Origin: Fibrisoma limi BUZ 3
GTDB lineage: Bacteria > Bacteroidota > Bacteroidia > Cytophagales > Spirosomataceae
Assembly (NCBI RefSeq): GCF_000296815.2
Contig: NZ_CAIT01000004.1
Coordinates: 992,001 to 1,056,000, forward strand
Reading direction: 5' to 3'
Length of the DNA stretch: 64,000 nucleotides
In this document: in pieces, positions 18,356-26,188 of the stretch
How positions within the stretch are numbered: position 1 is the stretch's first letter
How the letters are laid out: each line of letters begins with the position of its first letter
The notes under the pieces: generated by a model
What the model saw: the letters and a program-made list of their open reading frames with translations, nothing else
Database searches by the model: none
What the model was told of the DNA's origin: nothing
Made by a program: the position numbers and the translations under genes

Positions 18356-18398
18356 AAATTGTCATCGTGCAGCCAGTCGCGGCACGATGACAATTTTT
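18356..18398 (+). terminator. Hairpin with T-run between DGPF and sigma genes
   Basis: AAATTGTCATCGTGC at 18356-18370 pairs perfectly with 18382-18396, with an 11-base loop, and the right arm ends in TTTTT. It lies 15 bases after the DGPF stop and 6 bases before the sigma ATG. It looks like an intrinsic terminator or attenuator inside the two-gene unit. Confidence 0.8.
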
Positions 18399-18403
18399 GC
18401 AGC

Positions 18404-19669
18404 ATGCCCCCTTCTTCTGAACCCAATCAATTAGTTGCTCACCTGTTTCGTCACGAAGCGGGCCGTATGGCGTCGGTACTGACGTGCATGCTTGGTTTCG
18501 ACCGGCTCGAACTGGCCGAAGACATCGTGCAGGACGCTATGGTACAGGCCCTGCATAGCTGGCCGTTTCAGGGTATTCCGGACAACCCACGGGCGTGGCT
18601 TTATCGGGTGGCGAAAAATAAGGCACTGGATGTAGTGCGACGCGAAAATCTGTTTCGGAAAATCAGCACGGAACTCGTGTACGACCAGCCGCCGGAATCG
18701 GTAGAAGCTATGGTTGATCAGTATTTTTTCGAGGACGACATCAACGACAGTCAGCTCCGGATGCTATTTGCGTGCTGCGATCCATCAATCGCGATCGAAT
18801 CGCAGGTGGCTATGTGTCTGAAAATTCTGTGCGGCCTCAGCGTCAGGGAAATTGCCGGAGCTTTTCTTACCTCGCCCGATACCATTGAAAAAAGGTTGTA
18901 CCGGGCCAGGGAAAAAATTCGGACAGAAGGCATCCGGCTTGAAGTACCCAGCGGTTCGCAGTTACCCTCTCGGCTGAATGCAGTGCTGAAGAGCCTGTAT
19001 CTGCTTTTCAACGAGGGCTATAATTCCCTCCATCCCGATCAGCTTATCCGTCGGGATTTGTGCGAAGAAGCGATGCGGCTATGCCTGTTGCTGACCCAGA
19101 ATCCCCGCACGGCGCTACCGGCCGTACAGGCACTACTGGCACTGATGTGCTTCCAGGCAGCTCGTTTTGACGCCCGTACCAGCGAAACCGGAGCCATTGT
19201 GTTGCTGGCTGATCAGGACCGGAGCCGCTGGAACCGCGATCTGATTCAGAAAGGACATGAATACCTGAACCACTCAGCCGAAGGCGATAACCTGAGTGAA
19301 TACCATCTGGAAGCGGGCATTGCCATGCTGCACTGCATAGCCCCGTCGTACGAGACCACTGACTGGCCGACGGTCCTGCATTACTACGATCTGCTGCTTC
19401 AGCATAAACCCTCGCCGGTGGTGGCGCTGCATCGGGCCGTAGCACAGGCCAATGTGGAAGGTCCGTTAAACGCCATTCTGACTGTATCAAAGCTGAGCGG
19501 GCTGGATACCAACCACTACTACCACGCTATTCTGGGCGATCTATACGAACGTAATAGCCAGCCCAGCATCGCCCGACAGCACTATCAGCGCGCTCAACAG
19601 TTGACTTCCTCCGCGGCAGAGAAGGAACTGCTGACGCGTAAGATAAACCGCTGTATGCCAGATGAATGA
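18404..19669 (+). CDS. ECF42-like RNA polymerase sigma factor with TPR-type tail
   Basis: A 421-residue sigma-70 family protein. Region 2 spans ~10-85 (LAEDIVQDAMVQALHSW, NPRAWLYRVAKNKALDVVRR) and region 4 ~120-175 (CGLSVREIAGAFLTSPDTIEKRLYRAREKIR). A long C-terminal extension follows, first a DUF6596-like part (LNAVLKSLYLLFNEGYNS), then TPR-like helices (SPVVALHRAVAQAN, YYHAILGDLYER). This layout and the neighbouring DGPF gene match group ECF42, where the extension is thought to control activity in place of a separate anti-sigma factor. ATG 18404 is chosen because the upstream in-frame TTG at 18359 falls inside the terminator hairpin. Confidence 0.92.
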   Translation: MPPSSEPNQLVAHLFRHEAGRMASVLTCMLGFDRLELAEDIVQDAMVQALHSWPFQGIPDNPRAWLYRVAKNKALDVVRRENLFRKISTELVYDQPPESVEAMVDQYFFEDDINDSQLRMLFACCDPSIAIESQVAMCLKILCGLSVREIAGAFLTSPDTIEKRLYRAREKIRTEGIRLEVPSGSQLPSRLNAVLKSLYLLFNEGYNSLHPDQLIRRDLCEEAMRLCLLLTQNPRTALPAVQALLALMCFQAARFDARTSETGAIVLLADQDRSRWNRDLIQKGHEYLNHSAEGDNLSEYHLEAGIAMLHCIAPSYETTDWPTVLHYYDLLLQHKPSPVVALHRAVAQANVEGPLNAILTVSKLSGLDTNHYYHAILGDLYERNSQPSIARQHYQRAQQLTSSAAEKELLTRKINRCMPDE

Positions 19670-19962
19670 TTTTGTAGCCAGCTTTTATGCTGTAGAATAA
19701 TCGAACCAATTAGTTCACCCAACTAATGACATATGTAAGGGAATTGTTTAAATTTAGTTAATCAAGAAGGTGAAATTATAAAGTATTGATAGTCAAAGAT
19801 TTGTAGTTAAGGCAAATCGTACAATTAAAATATAATATATGACATGTAATAAATAAACGCCGTTAAATCAATTTGCAATCGAAGCTACGCCATGAAGTAA
19901 AATATTTTGTTTAACATTGCTCTTACAAAAACAGCTATAAAGTTAAACAAAAAGTCTTGGTA

Positions 19963-20367
19963 ATGAAGCCCCACCGCTCAAAAACTGCTATTGTTTCTGG
20001 TAACAAATCGATAGCAACAGAAATCCTGGAAGATTGGTTGGATGCGTCGACCAACTTCTATGTATACTACAATCAGTTAATAGCCTGCGTTAGTCAATCA
20101 ATCCATACCGTTTCATCGTATCAGCAGCCTACCTTTATCGGCCAATGTCCACTGGATCGGCTCGTAAGCATTGTTATAGACATGCAAGCCGAACTGGAGG
20201 TGCTCGTCAAGGAAATGAAGGAACTTGACAAAAAAGAGAGTAAAGGACGTAGTAGCAGTTCCACTGCTAAAAAGGAACTAAAGCTAGCTAAACATACTCG
20301 TCGACTTAACAAGCTGAATCAGCACGCCAGCACCCGATTGTGGTTGGCAGGCCTGAGTCCCTCGTGA
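19963..20367 (+). CDS. Hypothetical protein with Lys-rich helical tail
   Basis: A 134-residue protein that I do not recognise. ATG 19963 is preferred to the TTG six bases earlier. The first ~75 residues are mixed (EDWLDASTNFYVYYNQLIAC). Residues ~68-110 are helical and highly charged (DMQAELEVLVKEMKELDKKES), a likely coiled coil, and the end is basic. Base composition is more AT-rich than in the surrounding genes. It sits between two AT-rich gaps and is convergent with another small unknown gene, so this may be recently acquired DNA. Confidence 0.5.
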   Translation: MKPHRSKTAIVSGNKSIATEILEDWLDASTNFYVYYNQLIACVSQSIHTVSSYQQPTFIGQCPLDRLVSIVIDMQAELEVLVKEMKELDKKESKGRSSSSTAKKELKLAKHTRRLNKLNQHASTRLWLAGLSPS

Positions 20368-20376
20368 ACCGGTACG

Positions 20377-20562
20377 TCACTGCATGGAGTCAGATTTAAA
20401 TGGGGGCTGGGGTTTGTAGACTGTATTGACCAGCCGGGTGTATTTCTCACGTAACCGTGTCGGGACTGATCCTGATCCAAGGAGCTGGCTATTCACTAGG
20501 GTTATATAATCTTCAGCCAGCCGTTTAAAATGAGTAGGATCAATCAGGGGTTTCTTCTCCAT
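20377..20562 (-). CDS. Small hypothetical protein
   Basis: A 61-residue frame starting with ATG (MEKKPLIDPTHFKRLAEDY). No domain is recognised. It looks like a short helical protein ending in YKPQPPFKSDSMQ. It converges on the preceding unknown gene with a 9-base gap. Both could be genes of an accessory island; evidence that this one is expressed is limited to the open frame and normal start. Confidence 0.4.
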   Translation of the reverse strand: MEKKPLIDPTHFKRLAEDYITLVNSQLLGSGSVPTRLREKYTRLVNTVYKPQPPFKSDSMQ

Positions 20563-20945
20563 CGCGTCTGTGTGTTGCGTATTAAAACAGAATATGTTCC
20601 GGAGTGAGTGTACCTGCTAAGTATGTAAATTACTAAATAAAGCGTGATGTTAACAAATCTATATTATAAGTAGAACTCTTTGTTAAAAATTATATCTAAC
20701 GGTTCTGTACCTGCAAAAAACATTCTCGACACTATCAGCGATTTGTTAAAAAATAAAAGGGCTAATCATCGATTAGCCCTTTTATGATCGCCTAACTGTC
20801 CCTTGCTTCATGCTTGCCGTGTCTCGATCCGGAGCACTGACAAGGGCGTCTAAAACACACCCAAAATTGGCAAGAACCCACCAGAAGGGCTTTCAATTTT
20901 GGGACTATTTCTATCGATTTTGGGCCAAAACAAGCCACCAGGCCA
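20563..20945. other. AT-rich gap with terminator and a second hairpin
   Basis: Apart from the bidirectional terminator at 20754-20784, this 383-base gap contains CCCAAAATTG near 20860 facing CAATTTTGGG near 20894, and a near-palindrome TTTTGGGCCAAAA near 20918-20930. Short frames on both strands here lack coding character. Confidence 0.4.
20754..20784. terminator. Bidirectional terminator
   Basis: TAAAAGGGCTAATC at 20754-20767 pairs perfectly with 20771-20784 around a 3-base loop. A-rich and T-rich flanks allow termination on both strands. It probably serves the S9 peptidase gene, which ends ~160 bases away on the minus strand. Confidence 0.85.
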
Positions 20946-23402
20946 TTATTTTCCGCTACCAGCCCGATTTGGCTGACTCGCGGTTGGGCTACTCGGTTCC
21001 TTGACAAATTTTTCCAGCCAGCCGTTCATCTCGTTCAGCATGTGCAGCAGCGACTCCTTCGCTACGTAGCCATGGCTCTCGTAGGGGAGTAGCACAAAGC
21101 GGGTGGTGGCTCCCATACCTTTCAGGGCGTTGTAGTACCGCTCAGACTGGATCGGGAACGTACCCGTATTATTGTCCGCTTCGCCGTGGATCAGCAGGAG
21201 GGGCGTCTTCATCTTGTTGGCGTTCATGAACGGCGACATGTTGTTATATACCTCCGGGGCCTGCCAGTAAGTACGTTGTTCGTTCTGGAAGCCAAACGGA
21301 GTCAGGGTGCGGTTATAGGCACCGCTGCGGGCAATCCCGCCTTTGAACAGATTACTGTGCGTAAGCAGGTTGGCGGTCATAAAGGCTCCGTAGGAGTGTC
21401 CACCCACGCCAACCCGGTTCGGATCGACAACGCCCAGCCGAACGCCTTCATCAATGGCGGCTTTAGCGCTGGACACCAGTTGCTCCACATACGTATCGTT
21501 CGGCTCTTTATCGCCTTCACCCACAATAGGAATGCTGGCGTTTTCGAGCACGGCATAACCCATCGTTACAAACGCAGCGCCGGTCCAGTAACTGATCCGG
21601 TTAAACTGGTACGGCGAGCCCTGCACCTGCCCGGCAGCATCTTTGCTTTTGAACTCTGCCGGATACGCCCATAGGAACGTTGGCAATGGTCCCTGTTCTT
21701 TCTTGTACCCTGCCGGCAGATACAGCGTTGCCGTTAAATCTACGCCATCAGGACGCTTGTAGCGAAGCTGCTGTTTCTGTACACCTTTAAGCTGTGGGTA
21801 AGGATGCGGGAACGACGTTACCTGAATCGGCGCAATCCGCTTCTTCAGATTCCGGACGAAGTAGTTCGGGTTCTCTTCCGGCGACTCGCGGGTAGTCAGA
21901 ATAATGCCCCCGGCCGCATCGATAACGGCAACCGGTCGCTCGAAGTACGGGGCCTGCGACCGCCAGAGTTCCTTAGTCTGTTTGGTGTTCAGGTTCAGGC
22001 TGTTCACAAAAGGCCGATCTCCTTCTGGCGAAGCCCCCTGGAACCCAAGCATCAGAATCTCACCATTGGGCTGGAGGTTCAGTACCTCGCGGCCGTACTG
22101 GTTCCGGCGCGTGTCGGGCTGGCCGGGATTGGAATAACGATCTTCATACGACCGGTCGAACAGTACCGTTGCCTGACCCGTTTTGGGATTAACGACTTTA
22201 GTGATCGTTTTACGGGTCTGCCACCAGCGTTCAGAAGCCAGGGCCGTGGTTTCGTTACCCCATTCAAAACCGGCAAACCGGTAAGTAGACGCATAAATCT
22301 CTTTCGGCTGGGCCGAGAAAGGCGCTTCGAGCAGGTAAACCTTGTCCCGGATGTCGGCTTTTTGTTTTGGATCGCCGTTATCCTGGGCTACGGTCCAGTA
22401 CACAGAAGCTGGTGTATCGTTCCGCCACTCATAATTGCGGGGACCGGTGGGAACACCATCGGCGCTGTAGGGGACGTTTTCGTGCAGTTCGCCCTGGTTC
22501 AGCGTTTTGACAAGCGCTCCACCGATGGCATATATGTCGGTGCGGAGCGGAAAGCGTCCCACCGGAACCAGATAAGAAAACGGCCGGTGTACGGCCTCCA
22601 GCATTACGTACTGACCATCCGGCGACGGTTCGGCCGAGGCTACCAGACCAACGGGGCCGATGGGTTGCGTTGAACCGTCGAGGCCGATCCGTACTACCTG
22701 AGCTGTAGCGTAATACTCGAACTGCCGCTCGTCGGAGGTGTTCTTCAGCAGATCCTGAAAGGTTGGTGCCTGTGCCTTACGGCCCATGTTTTCCTGCACG
22801 GTCGGTCCCGTCGGGACGCGGCTGATCTCGGGCGCACTGCCACGTGAAGCCGGTATCGTCTTGACCAGCAGGTTTTTGCTGTCGGGCATCCAGCGGAAAG
22901 GAGCGCCATATACGGCATTCAGCGCCAGATCACTCACTTTCCTGGCTGCTGCCGTCGCAACATCGGCTACGTACAGCTCGATTTTACTGTCGGTCGAGTT
23001 CGTAAAGGCAAACTTCGTTTCGTCGGGCGACCACTGCACATTGCTGATAAGCGGAGAAGCCGGCAACCCACTGACTGCTACTTCGTCTTTGCCCGACATC
23101 TTTTTGATCTTCAGTCCCGTGATGTACCGAATGCGGCTCGGACCATTGTTGGCAGGATTCAGGCGCAGACCGGCCAGGCGAAGTTCTGGTTGGGACAGTT
23201 CGTCGATGGACGGGGCCAGCGCCTGTTCCAGAATCAGCAGGTAATCGCCTTTTGACGTAACGCTGACCCCGGGCGTGGGCGGCACGTTTACCAGATCGGC
23301 CAGCGGTTTTGGCGGAGTCTGGTACGCCGTTGCGTTGTCCTGTGCGCTGAGGGGCAGCACACCGGAAAAACCTAGCAACAAAATGAGCGTCGACCGACGC
23401 AT
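20946..23402 (-). CDS. S9 family prolyl oligopeptidase-type peptidase
   Basis: An 818-residue exported serine peptidase. ATG 23402 opens a clean signal peptide (MRRSTLILLLGFSGVLPLSAQ); ATG 23426 upstream is a possible alternative. A beta-propeller region (~100-520) has WSPDETKFAF-type blades and gates access to the C-terminal alpha/beta-hydrolase domain. The triad is Ser670 in GGHSYGAFM, Asp743 in HGEADNNTG and His777 in YESHGY. The arrangement, including the NNTGTFPIQSERYYNALKG segment, resembles the glutamyl endopeptidase-like branch of S9, so cleavage after glutamate is possible but unproven. It is probably periplasmic. A TATTTTTG -7 box lies at 23457-23450. Confidence 0.92.
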   Translation of the reverse strand: MRRSTLILLLGFSGVLPLSAQDNATAYQTPPKPLADLVNVPPTPGVSVTSKGDYLLILEQALAPSIDELSQPELRLAGLRLNPANNGPSRIRYITGLKIKKMSGKDEVAVSGLPASPLISNVQWSPDETKFAFTNSTDSKIELYVADVATAAARKVSDLALNAVYGAPFRWMPDSKNLLVKTIPASRGSAPEISRVPTGPTVQENMGRKAQAPTFQDLLKNTSDERQFEYYATAQVVRIGLDGSTQPIGPVGLVASAEPSPDGQYVMLEAVHRPFSYLVPVGRFPLRTDIYAIGGALVKTLNQGELHENVPYSADGVPTGPRNYEWRNDTPASVYWTVAQDNGDPKQKADIRDKVYLLEAPFSAQPKEIYASTYRFAGFEWGNETTALASERWWQTRKTITKVVNPKTGQATVLFDRSYEDRYSNPGQPDTRRNQYGREVLNLQPNGEILMLGFQGASPEGDRPFVNSLNLNTKQTKELWRSQAPYFERPVAVIDAAGGIILTTRESPEENPNYFVRNLKKRIAPIQVTSFPHPYPQLKGVQKQQLRYKRPDGVDLTATLYLPAGYKKEQGPLPTFLWAYPAEFKSKDAAGQVQGSPYQFNRISYWTGAAFVTMGYAVLENASIPIVGEGDKEPNDTYVEQLVSSAKAAIDEGVRLGVVDPNRVGVGGHSYGAFMTANLLTHSNLFKGGIARSGAYNRTLTPFGFQNEQRTYWQAPEVYNNMSPFMNANKMKTPLLLIHGEADNNTGTFPIQSERYYNALKGMGATTRFVLLPYESHGYVAKESLLHMLNEMNGWLEKFVKEPSSPTASQPNRAGSGK

Positions 23403-23449
23403 TGTACTGCGGAAAGAACAAATCATGCGTTGAATGAGTTGGAGAAACT

Positions 23450-23457
23450 CAAAAATA
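23450..23457 (-). promoter_or_regulatory. -7 box for the S9 peptidase gene
   Basis: The minus strand reads TATTTTTG, a full TAnnTTTG match, 48 bases before ATG 23402 and 24 before ATG 23426. Confidence 0.55.
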
Positions 23458-23580
23458 CAAAATTTTATTATGCAGGTAGTAGGAGTTTAACGAAAAGGCA
23501 ATATCCAGATGCTCGAATTCGCGGCTAATTCATACGTTTCTTTCGTTACTTTGGTGATTAAATCAACAAGACAGCTTTAC

Positions 23581-24450
23581 ATGCGTATCCCCGTATTTCT
23601 GGCCAGCCTGCTGGGGCTGGTTTCGTGCGAACTGACAACGCCTGGTTCATCGGAGGTTCAATTCTCGTCGGAGCCGACCACTACGCCCGTCGCGCCGGGT
23701 CAGATCGATGAAGCTTCAGGAATGGCAGATAGTCGTAGTCAGCCGGGTAACCTCTGGATTCAGCAGGATAGCGGTAGTCCCGCCGAACTGATCCTGCTGG
23801 GACACGATGGGACCGTTAAAGGGAAAGCGGCCGTTCCGAACGCATCAAACCGCGACTGGGAGGAAATGGCCAGCGGGCCGGGACCGCAGGACGGCGTCAA
23901 TTACCTCTACATTGGCGAAATCGGCGACAACAACGGACAGTATCCGACCTGCCTTATCTATCGCTTACCCGAACCGGCTAACCTTCAGACCCCCATCGCT
24001 CAGGTTGAACGTATTAATTTTAAGTATCCCGACGGACCCCGCGACGCCGAAGCGATGTTTGTGGACCCTAAAACCAAAGACATCTGGATCATTTCGAAGC
24101 GCGAGCCCAACGTTCGGCTGTACAAGCTGCCTTACCCGCAGAATATCAATGAGGTGACTACTGCTCAGCCGTTTGGCGAATTGCCCTATACATTTGTGAC
24201 GGGGGCTGCCATCTCGCCCGACGGGTCTGAAATCGTGCTGCGGACCTACACCCAGATCGTTTACTGGAAGCGGCAGGATGGTCAGAGCATTGCCGATGCC
24301 ATGCAGAAACAGTCGGCCCGTACGTTGCCCTACCGTCAGGAACCCCAGGGCGAAGCCATCTGCTTCGGTCGCGACGGTCGGGGTTATTTCACCATCAGCG
24401 AGAAGGCCGGAGCGTCGAGCGTCAACCTGTATTACTACGCCAAAAAGTAA
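23581..24450 (+). CDS. Predicted lipoprotein with beta-propeller-like repeats
   Basis: A 289-residue protein of unknown function. ATG 23581 starts a lipoprotein signal MRIPVFLASLLGLVSCELT with the lipid-modified Cys at residue 16; the upstream frame adds nothing plausible. The body has repeated strand patterns and aspartate-rich turns (LYIGEIGDNNGQ, DIWIISKREPNVRLYKL, GAAISPDGSEIVLRTY, AICFGRDGRGYFTISEK), like a six- or seven-bladed propeller that may bind a ligand or calcium. It is probably anchored in the outer or inner membrane. It is divergent from the S9 peptidase gene. Confidence 0.8.
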   Translation: MRIPVFLASLLGLVSCELTTPGSSEVQFSSEPTTTPVAPGQIDEASGMADSRSQPGNLWIQQDSGSPAELILLGHDGTVKGKAAVPNASNRDWEEMASGPGPQDGVNYLYIGEIGDNNGQYPTCLIYRLPEPANLQTPIAQVERINFKYPDGPRDAEAMFVDPKTKDIWIISKREPNVRLYKLPYPQNINEVTTAQPFGELPYTFVTGAAISPDGSEIVLRTYTQIVYWKRQDGQSIADAMQKQSARTLPYRQEPQGEAICFGRDGRGYFTISEKAGASSVNLYYYAKK

Positions 24451-24548
24451 ACCCAATACCAGACGGCAGATGATGCCACGCCCCTAGCTGTGCTAAACTT
24501 TTTTGTTAGACCGGCGCTTTTACTCATGAGATACAGTCATTCGTTTCC

Positions 24549-26114
24549 GTGAGTAAAAGCGCTGTTGTTATTGGTGCCGGTATTGCCGGTATTGCGTCGG
24601 CTATTCGGCTGGCGGTGAAAGGGTATTCGGTTGATGTGTATGAAGCTAACGCCTACCCCGGCGGGAAGCTATCGAGTTTTGACCAGGCCAGGCCCGGCGG
24701 AGCTGTGTATCGCTTTGATGCCGGTCCGTCGCTGTTTACCATGCCGCATCTGGTCGAGGAGTTGTTCAGGCTGGCGGGCCGCAACCCAACCGACCATTTT
24801 CACTACGTTCGGTTAGACGAAACCTGCCGGTATTTCTGGGACGATGGAACACGCCTGACGGCCTGGGCCGACCATCAGCGCTTTGCCAGTGAAGTTGAGA
24901 CCGTACTGGGCGAACCGGGTGAGCACCTGCTGGCGCACCTGAACGACAGCGCCCTGAAATATGGCGTAACCGAAAAGCTGTTTCTGCACCGATCCCTGCA
25001 CAAAGCGTCGACCTGGCTGAACCGGGATGCGCTGCGTGGCTACCTCAACCTGCCGAAACTGGGTGTATTCGGAACCATGAACGGTGCGAACGAACGGCGT
25101 TTCCGGCACCCTAAGCTGGTGCAGCTATTCAATCGGTACGCTACGTACAACGGCTCCGATCCGTACCAGACCCCCGCGACACTGAATATCATTCCGCATC
25201 TGGAATACAACATTGGGGCCTTTTTCCCGAAAGAGGGCATGATCGGTATCACCAACAGTCTGGTCAACCTGGCCGAAGACCTGGGCGTTCGGTTTCACTA
25301 TAATACCCGCGTAACGGAGATCGTGACGGAGGGGAAACGGGTGGTGGGGGTAAGGGCTGAGGATATGGAGCTTGGGGCTGAGGGTATAGTCCTCAGCGCA
25401 GAGCCGTCGGCTGTCAACACTCCGGGGGCCGAACCCCATGCCCCGCGCCCCGCGCCCATTGCCCTTTGCGTGACAAACATGGACGTAGTCAATGCGTTTC
25501 GGAAGTTGTTGCCCAACGCGAAGCAGCCGGAGCGGATTCTGCGCCAGCCGAAATCCAGTTCGGGCTTGATTTTTTACTGGGGCATCAAACGGGAGTTTGC
25601 GGAGTTAGGCTTGCACAACATTTTTTTTAGCAACGATTATCGCACGGAATTCGACTACCTGTTCCGGCGGAACAAACTGTACCATGACCCAACGATCTAC
25701 CTCAACATCACCTCAAAACATAAGCCCGACGATGCGCCCCCCGGCTGCGAGAACTGGTTTATCCTGCTCAATGCACCCAACAACACGGGTCAGGACTGGG
25801 ACGCCATCATCGACCGGGCGCGGCAGGATGTGATTCGCAAACTCAGCCATAACCTGGGGGTTGATGTCGGTTCACTGATCGAAACCGAATCCATTCTGGA
25901 CCCCCGGAGCATCGAAAGCAAAACTTCCAGTTCGCAGGGGGCGCTGTACGGAAACAGCAGTAATAACCGGTTTGCGGCTTTTCTGCGCCACGCCAATTTC
26001 TCGCGCGAGTTCGAAAACCTGTATTTTGTGGGAGGGAGTGTTCACCCGGGCGGGGGAATTCCGCTTTGTCTGTTGTCGGCCAAGATCGCGACGGGTTTCG
26101 TGCGGGGGACGTAG
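24549..26114 (+). CDS. Phytoene-desaturase-like FAD oxidoreductase (CrtI/CrtD type)
   Basis: A 521-residue FAD-dependent amine-oxidase-fold enzyme related to carotenoid desaturases. The GTG start gives VVIGAGIAGIASAIRLAVKG, the dinucleotide fold, then YEANAYPGGKLSSF. The C-terminal end NLYFVGGSVHPGGGIPLCLLSAKIA is the classic desaturase signature. In Bacteroidota such enzymes act as CrtI or as CrtD (hydroxycarotenoid 3,4-desaturase). No other carotenoid gene is in the window, so the step cannot be fixed. Residues ~266-308 look like an in-frame insertion made of 7-base repeats (25347-25468), placed just before the VTNMDVVNAF strand. The stop codon falls in the left arm of another inverted repeat. 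Confidence 0.88.
   Translation: MSKSAVVIGAGIAGIASAIRLAVKGYSVDVYEANAYPGGKLSSFDQARPGGAVYRFDAGPSLFTMPHLVEELFRLAGRNPTDHFHYVRLDETCRYFWDDGTRLTAWADHQRFASEVETVLGEPGEHLLAHLNDSALKYGVTEKLFLHRSLHKASTWLNRDALRGYLNLPKLGVFGTMNGANERRFRHPKLVQLFNRYATYNGSDPYQTPATLNIIPHLEYNIGAFFPKEGMIGITNSLVNLAEDLGVRFHYNTRVTEIVTEGKRVVGVRAEDMELGAEGIVLSAEPSAVNTPGAEPHAPRPAPIALCVTNMDVVNAFRKLLPNAKQPERILRQPKSSSGLIFYWGIKREFAELGLHNIFFSNDYRTEFDYLFRRNKLYHDPTIYLNITSKHKPDDAPPGCENWFILLNAPNNTGQDWDAIIDRARQDVIRKLSHNLGVDVGSLIETESILDPRSIESKTSSSQGALYGNSSNNRFAAFLRHANFSREFENLYFVGGSVHPGGGIPLCLLSAKIATGFVRGT
25347..25468. repeat. Inverted 7-mer arrays inside the desaturase gene
   Basis: Six 7-base units starting with GG (for example GGGCTGA, seen twice) run from 25347 to 25388. 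Five units starting with CCC (CCCCGCG twice, CCCCATG, CCCATTG, CCCTTTG) run from 25434 to 25468. The left units read on the minus strand have the same nnnGCCC style as the right ones, so the two arrays are inverted copies of one pattern around a ~45-base centre. The whole element keeps the reading frame open. Confidence 0.75.
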
Positions 26115-26174
26115 GGTAAAGATTGGGAAACTGTGCTTTTTTACCCTACGCCCTTGGCCCCAAGCCCTACGCCC
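26110..26174. repeat. Inverted repeat with 7-mer array after the desaturase gene
   Basis: CGTAGGGTAAA at 26110-26120 pairs perfectly with TTTACCCTACG at 26140-26150. The right arm runs into four 7-base units, CCCTACG, CCCTTGG, CCCCAAG and CCCTACG (26144-26171). The desaturase stop codon (26112-26114) lies within the left arm. The units resemble those inside the gene ~700 bases upstream. Confidence 0.7.
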
Positions 26175-26188
26175 ACTAAACTTGCCAC

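Noticed and set aside
20792-21007. Two short overlapping frames on opposite strands near the S9 peptidase end
   Set aside because: They overlap each other and the end of the peptidase gene, lie in hairpin-rich DNA and lack coding character.
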